Part shown: in pieces, positions 59,838-64,000 of the stretch
Layout: each line of letters opens with the position of its first letter
How positions within the stretch are numbered: position 1 is the first letter of the stretch
From: Syntrophotaleaceae bacterium
GTDB taxonomy: Bacteria > Desulfobacterota > Desulfuromonadia > Desulfuromonadales > Syntrophotaleaceae
DNA: 64,000 nucleotides
Reading direction: 5' to 3'
Assembly (NCBI GenBank): GCA_041390365.1
Contig: JAWKQB010000002.1
Location: 748,001 to 812,000 of the forward strand
Notes under the pieces: model-generated
Seen by the model: the letters and a program-made list of their open reading frames with translations, nothing else
The model's database searches: none
Told to the model about the DNA's origin: nothing
Program-made: the position numbers and the translations under genes

Positions 59838-60866
59838 ATGGGGGAGAGTTTTTCTAGAGGTTCAGGCAAGGGTAAAAGAGCCGTTCTTTATAAATCAAAG
59901 GAGCGATTCGAAGCCTTCAGGCAGAAACTTGAGTATTACGGCATCGAGTACACAATTCTGGATTTCGACAGCCATGAGTGGATGGAATTTGATTATTCGA
60001 AGGTCGATTTCGCAATTTATTACCCCTCCTTTGAAAATGCTTCCAGTTCACCCATGGCCCTGTACAAGGTGCATGACAACATTGCATTTCTTCACAGCGA
60101 ATATCCTGAATTGGATATCTATCCTGATCCTGGAATCGTCAAGTATTACAACGATAAATATCGGCAGTTCCTGTTCCTGAAAAAGCATGATTTTCCGATA
60201 CCGGACACAATTCCGCTATACAGCAAGCAGGATATCGAAGCCGCGGAGACCGAATTTGGTTATCCAATGATTTTGAAAAACCGCTTCGGCGCTGGAGGGG
60301 GGACCGTATTCAAGGTCGAGGACCGTAAGGAACTGTGGAAATATTTTCGACTTTCACAGCTGGACCTGTTTAATACTTCCGCCTTTCATTATTTCGGCAA
60401 GCAGATATCCAAGCGTCTTTTCTGGTATTTCACTATTAAAGAAAGAAGGATGCCTTACCCCTTTCTGTCCCCCCCTTTGCTGGCGCAACGGTTCGAAAAA
60501 ATCGATCGGGATCTGAAGACTGTTGTCGGCAAGGGGCGTGTCGTAGAAGGGCACTGGCGGCTGCAGGCCAGCCAGGATATGTGGAAAATGAATATCGATG
60601 GCGGAGGCACAGGGGTTTGGAGTGAAATACCCCAAAAGGCCCTGGAGCTGTCAATGCGGTTAGCTGAAGAGTTGAACTCGACTTGGTTGAATATCGATTT
60701 GATTTATTCCAGAAATCACTTTTTGATTACCGAATTTTCTCCGGTCTGGCATCATTATCATTTTAAAGAAAAACCATCTTTTATCTACAAAGACGATTAC
60801 AATCTTGATCCCCTAGAAGATGCACTAGATCTGGAAAAAATAATTATAGAGGAATTTTTGAAATAA
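59838..60866 (+). CDS. ATP-grasp ligase-like protein of the polysaccharide region
   Basis: A 342-residue ATP-grasp enzyme. After a first domain (RAVLYKSKERFEAFRQKLEYYG), the nucleotide-binding core has YPMILKNRFGAGGGTVFKVED and the metal-binding LNIDLIYSRNHFLITEFSP near the C-terminus; the flexible glycine loop is GAGGGT. Such enzymes join a carboxylate to an amine. In a polysaccharide locus it could attach an amino acid to a sugar or make a small precursor. The ATG at 59838 follows AGGGGGAATTCG. It is 15 bases before the acetyltransferase gene. Its composition is intermediate between the GC-rich operon and the A+T-rich genes to the right. Confidence 0.8.
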   Translation: MGESFSRGSGKGKRAVLYKSKERFEAFRQKLEYYGIEYTILDFDSHEWMEFDYSKVDFAIYYPSFENASSSPMALYKVHDNIAFLHSEYPELDIYPDPGIVKYYNDKYRQFLFLKKHDFPIPDTIPLYSKQDIEAAETEFGYPMILKNRFGAGGGTVFKVEDRKELWKYFRLSQLDLFNTSAFHYFGKQISKRLFWYFTIKERRMPYPFLSPPLLAQRFEKIDRDLKTVVGKGRVVEGHWRLQASQDMWKMNIDGGGTGVWSEIPQKALELSMRLAEELNSTWLNIDLIYSRNHFLITEFSPVWHHYHFKEKPSFIYKDDYNLDPLEDALDLEKIIIEEFLK

Positions 60867-60881
60867 GGTTGGAGTGGGTTG

Positions 60882-61424
60882 ATGATCAAAGCTTTTAAAA
60901 GATTGTATTGGGACATAGTAGATAAATCAATTAGATTTGCGATTGTGGAGTATATAATTCGTGATTTTCCAGGATTTTTCGGCATACATGTAAGAGCATG
61001 GTGGTATGCAAAAAGATTTAAAAAAGTTGGTAAAAATTTACACGTTCTTCCCGGCTCAATAATTATTCATCCTGAAAGAATTGAGTGTGGAGACAATGTA
61101 TCAATTGGATATAACAACTACATCCAGGCTGGAGGAGGGCTGGTTTTGGGAAATGATACAATGCTAGGTCCATACGTTAAAATCTGGACACAAAATCATG
61201 TGTTTTCCGACCCTGAAATTCCAGTTAGACTTCAGGGGTATAGTCACCATCCGGTTGTAATAAACGAGGACGTCTGGATTGGTGCGAACAGTTTTATCAT
61301 GCCCGGAACCGTTCTGGCAAGCAAATCGGTTGTTTCTGCCGGATCTGTTGTTGGTGCGAAAAATTACCCAGAAGGTATTGTCCTTGCAGGAAATCCTGCA
61401 CGAAAAATTGGACAAAGAATTTGA
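60882..61424 (+). CDS. Hexapeptide-repeat acetyltransferase (WbbJ/LbH type)
   Basis: A 180-residue left-handed beta-helix acyltransferase. The hexapeptide rungs run from IIIHPERIECGDNVSIGYNN to the end, with the catalytic-type His in TQNHVFSD and the loop VWIGANSFIMPGTVLASKSVVSAGSVV. An N-terminal helix (about 1-45) is basic and possibly membrane-associated. It should transfer an acetyl group to a sugar of the polymer or its precursor. Codon use here turns clearly A+T-rich and stays so to the right edge. The ATG at 60882 follows GGAGTGGG. A TTG three bases earlier is not needed. Confidence 0.88.
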   Translation: MIKAFKRLYWDIVDKSIRFAIVEYIIRDFPGFFGIHVRAWWYAKRFKKVGKNLHVLPGSIIIHPERIECGDNVSIGYNNYIQAGGGLVLGNDTMLGPYVKIWTQNHVFSDPEIPVRLQGYSHHPVVINEDVWIGANSFIMPGTVLASKSVVSAGSVVGAKNYPEGIVLAGNPARKIGQRI

Positions 61425-61459
61425 TTTGAATTGCAGTAGATTAACAGGTGGTTGGAAAA

Positions 61460-62569
61460 ATGTATTCATTTAATGGGTATAAAGTCGCAATCTTGCATTA
61501 TTCGAACAGTATTATTGATTTGAATAAGCCGTTCGGCATGCAGAGAATGGAGCTAGGTGAATTAAAGGTGCTACGAGAGGCAGGTGTCATTGCAACCTTG
61601 TATGCAAAAGAAGTAATAGGAAATCATCCACAATTAAAAGCGATCCCATATCTTGAAACGGACAAATTACTTCTTGATATTCCTTTTTACCAGAGATTTT
61701 TAGATTCAAATACAAATGCAGATATTTATCAGGGCAATGCGACACCCTTGCTGGCGTTGTTCAAACCAGAAAAAACCATAATTAGATTCGATGGCGTTGT
61801 TCCTTTGCCATTGGTTGATATAAAAGGAGTTAAAGACCAATATGCAAAAGCCAGTTATATTTTTGTGTCAAAATCAATAAAAAATTATTATCTCAAAAAT
61901 TATCCATTTTTAAACCCAGAAAAATGTCATGTTTTGTACAATGCTGTAGATTCTTTTCCAATTCAAACAAGGAAAAAAATTAATAACTTTCGAATACTGT
62001 TTTGTAGTAGATGGAGTTATGAAAAAGGTATTGATTTACTCATAAAATCCTTAAAATTTTTGCAACGCATTCATAATAACTATGAATTAATTGTCGCCGG
62101 AGGCATGCAAAAGACATCTTCTGCTGATGCCAAAGGAAGTGCAAGGGAAGAAAAAATAAAAGAAACTTTACGGTCTTTCAAAAACGTTAAGGTGCTCGGA
62201 TTTGTTCCTCATGATGAACTTATGAAGCTTTATTCCGAAGTTGATTTATTATTATTTCCATCTATTTATCCAGAGCCTTTCGGATTGATAGCGGCCGAAG
62301 CTGCTGTTGCATGTGTTCCAACCTGTGCTTATTCTGTCGGTGCGATACCTGAGGTTGTGAAACATAAAGAAACAGGTGTTCTTATGCCATTTAGCGATAA
62401 AAATATTATAAATGTTATTAGATTAGTTAAAACTCTTTCTTTCTGCATTAGAAACAGAAATATGTTGGACGACATGGGAGTTGCTGCTCGGAAAAGAGTT
62501 ATTTCAAATTTTAATTGGGAAAACTACAGAAGAGATTTGTTTCATATCTATTCATCGATTTGCAAATAG
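61460..62569 (+). CDS. Family 4 glycosyltransferase
   Basis: About 369 residues with GT-B fold. The C-terminal donor domain has RILFCSRWSYEKGIDLLIKS, VKVLGFVPHDELMKLYSEVD and the typical EPFGLIAAEAAVACVPTCA, with the conserved Glu of the EX7E motif. The N-terminal acceptor domain includes FGMQRMELGELKVL. The ATG at 61460 is favoured (MYSFNGYKVAILHYS); a GTG at 61448 would add four residues. It adds a sugar from a nucleotide donor to the growing chain; neither sugar is predictable. The gene is A+T-rich with many Lys, Asn and Ile. Confidence 0.88.
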   Translation: MYSFNGYKVAILHYSNSIIDLNKPFGMQRMELGELKVLREAGVIATLYAKEVIGNHPQLKAIPYLETDKLLLDIPFYQRFLDSNTNADIYQGNATPLLALFKPEKTIIRFDGVVPLPLVDIKGVKDQYAKASYIFVSKSIKNYYLKNYPFLNPEKCHVLYNAVDSFPIQTRKKINNFRILFCSRWSYEKGIDLLIKSLKFLQRIHNNYELIVAGGMQKTSSADAKGSAREEKIKETLRSFKNVKVLGFVPHDELMKLYSEVDLLLFPSIYPEPFGLIAAEAAVACVPTCAYSVGAIPEVVKHKETGVLMPFSDKNIINVIRLVKTLSFCIRNRNMLDDMGVAARKRVISNFNWENYRRDLFHIYSSICK

Positions 62570-62589
62570 CGGCTCCATAAGGAATTTTT

Positions 62590-64000
62590 ATGCCAGGCAT
62601 TTGCGGAATGTTGGAGTTTCATAAACGTCAAGAAAATGCCCTTTCTTTTAGAAATGGTGTTGAAAATACACTCCATTTTCCAACCTATTCGTGTGAGAAG
62701 AAAACGGAAAGTGATTTTTCAATTGCAAGGATTGATATTAATAATAGGAAATCAAGATCTGTTTTTTTTGACCATGAAAGAAAACTCATAATAACGTTTT
62801 GGGGAGACTTGTTCCAGGTAGATGATAGAAATGAGTCTGGGGAACCGGCCCAAAACCCAGAAATAATTATCGGAAGGTTGTATCAGAATAGTATAAGTAC
62901 CTCTGATTTGGCGTCCAAATTAAATGGAGACTTTAATTGTGCTATTTATGACCTGAATCTAAAAAAACTTTTTATCTTCAATGACAGGTTTGGGTTCAGA
63001 AGACTTTACTACTATAAAGACAAAAATGTATTTCTTTTCTCTCATGAATTGAAATTTTTTATAACTTTTTATGGATTCAATAAACAGATAAATTGGCAAA
63101 GCGTCTCGGATTTTTTACGGTACTCATATGTTTTGGGTGATCGCACCCTTTTTCAAGAAGTCTCGGTTCTTCCGCCGGCCAGCTGTTTAGAGGTTAGTAG
63201 CAATTCTTTGTCTCTTTGCAGTTACTGGACCCCCCGATATGAGAATTCACTAGGGCTTTCTGATCTTGATTACGCAGTGGATCAGGGTCTCTCATTTTTC
63301 CAGCAGTCACTGCACAGGCGAATTGGTAACTCCCAAAAAATTCTTATCTTTCTGACTGGAGGTCTTGATTCTCGTCTTATAACAGCAGTTTCATCTCAAA
63401 CTGAAGTTGATATTACTACTTCGACCCAAGGATCTTTTTTCTCTTATGAGTACGAATTAGCTAAAAAAGTCTGCAAAACATTAGAAATTCCACCTCCTAA
63501 GCGATTCACCGCTTCGGATGGTTGGCTTCGGGAATATTTTAAAAACATGGCTTGGCAATCAGAGGCTCAGTACGGGTCCTGCGGATTGGCCTGGCAACAC
63601 GGTTTAGATAATTGTCTTGGTAACAATTTTGATCGTATGTTGAATGGAATTTTCGGCGGACATTTGAGTTTCGGATCACCATATTTTTCAGAACAGGATA
63701 CGGAAGCGAATTATAGTTACGAACAACAAATTACGCGTATAGATAAAGGTCTGAATGGACATCGCTACTCTTATTTAATACCATTCTTAAATGAAAATAT
63801 TAAAAAAATTGTAAATGATTATGGTTGTAATACAATTAAACAAGAAATGGATAGAGTCAAAAATCAAAGTAATTTACCATATTTTCAGCAAGATGCTTTG
63901 TTTTTATACAACAGAATTCGTCGCGGGATGATTTCAATCGATCAAAATCACCTTTATTTTGATGATCAGTATCCGTTTGCCAGTTATGAATTGTTTGGAC
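62590..64000 (+). CDS. Asparagine-synthase-like protein lacking the catalytic Cys2, cut by window end
   Basis: The first ~470 residues of a longer protein; no stop is met before the window ends. The N-terminal glutaminase-like domain starts MPGICGMLEF, so Pro occupies the place of the essential Cys2 found in active amidotransferases. DGDF-like and FNDRFGFRRLYYY segments follow. The synthetase-like domain has ILIFLTGGLDSRLITA, matching the ATP-PP loop. Such relatives with an inactive glutaminase include beta-lactam synthetase and many cell-surface-cluster proteins of unknown role; it may use ammonia from elsewhere or another amine. The DNA is A+T-rich. The ATG at 62590 follows AAGGAAT. Confidence 0.85.
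   Translation, partial: MPGICGMLEFHKRQENALSFRNGVENTLHFPTYSCEKKTESDFSIARIDINNRKSRSVFFDHERKLIITFWGDLFQVDDRNESGEPAQNPEIIIGRLYQNSISTSDLASKLNGDFNCAIYDLNLKKLFIFNDRFGFRRLYYYKDKNVFLFSHELKFFITFYGFNKQINWQSVSDFLRYSYVLGDRTLFQEVSVLPPASCLEVSSNSLSLCSYWTPRYENSLGLSDLDYAVDQGLSFFQQSLHRRIGNSQKILIFLTGGLDSRLITAVSSQTEVDITTSTQGSFFSYEYELAKKVCKTLEIPPPKRFTASDGWLREYFKNMAWQSEAQYGSCGLAWQHGLDNCLGNNFDRMLNGIFGGHLSFGSPYFSEQDTEANYSYEQQITRIDKGLNGHRYSYLIPFLNENIKKIVNDYGCNTIKQEMDRVKNQSNLPYFQQDALFLYNRIRRGMISIDQNHLYFDDQYPFASYELFG

Overview
The window looks like chromosomal DNA of a Desulfuromonadales/Geobacter-type deltaproteobacterium. This is inferred from gene content (hpnH/hpnG/hpnN/hpnO hopanoid genes, a WtpABC-type tungstate transporter, many two-component and c-di-GMP proteins, an XrtA/PEP-CTERM exopolysaccharide locus) and from the moderately GC-rich codon use. 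No rRNA, tRNA or CRISPR array was recognised. The right end (about 57.8-58.4 kb and 60.9-64 kb) is clearly richer in A+T than the rest.

Layout. 0-9.4 kb: a cut-off response regulator (-), a receiver/PAS histidine kinase with an overlapping sigma-54 activator, an outer-membrane porin-like protein, an unknown secreted protein, and a leftward pair of iron-type alcohol dehydrogenase and PAS-PP2C phosphatase. 9.6-13.6 kb: a PAS-GGDEF-EAL protein convergent with a PocR-domain histidine kinase. 13.8-21 kb: a large radical SAM/methyltransferase/DUF5714 fusion, an exported FKBP isomerase and a tungstate/molybdate ABC transporter. 21.2-29.2 kb: hopanoid genes (hpnO aminotransferase, hpnN RND exporter, a periplasmic binding-protein-like gene, a TPR lipoprotein, hpnH, hpnG). 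29.4-33.2 kb: two SlyD-like FKBP isomerases and a GAF-kinase-GAF-HD-GYP protein whose catalytic parts look degenerate.

33.5-64 kb is an extracellular-matrix region. A PEP-CTERM substrate gene sits behind a sigma-54-like promoter. A group II intron with a frameshifted reverse transcriptase is inserted just after its terminator. A histidine kinase/sigma-54 activator pair follows. Next comes a 730-base non-coding region with three near-identical 17-bp dyads, a weaker fourth, and a good -24/-12 promoter. Then the long XrtA-type locus runs rightward: pseudo-receiver, PrsT TPR lipoprotein, EpsB-like sugar transferase, export protein, chain-length protein, tyrosine kinase, outer-membrane barrel, ATPase, polysaccharide deacetylase, amidotransferase, NAD-synthase-like ligase, acyl carrier protein, acyl-CoA ligase, exosortase, EpsI, SGNH-like protein, glycosyltransferases, ATP-grasp enzyme, acetyltransferase and a cut-off asparagine-synthase-like gene. 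The simplest reading is that the two-component pair switches on synthesis and export of a polysaccharide, and that the exosortase processes PEP-CTERM proteins for the same surface matrix.

Many gaps hold short tandem or inverted repeats placed directly after stop codons: GAGGAGT heptads, TCGTAA/TCGTTG/CCATTG and ATCGGT hexamers, and AGCAACC motifs. Two related copies in opposite orientation flank wtpA-hpnO-hpnN.
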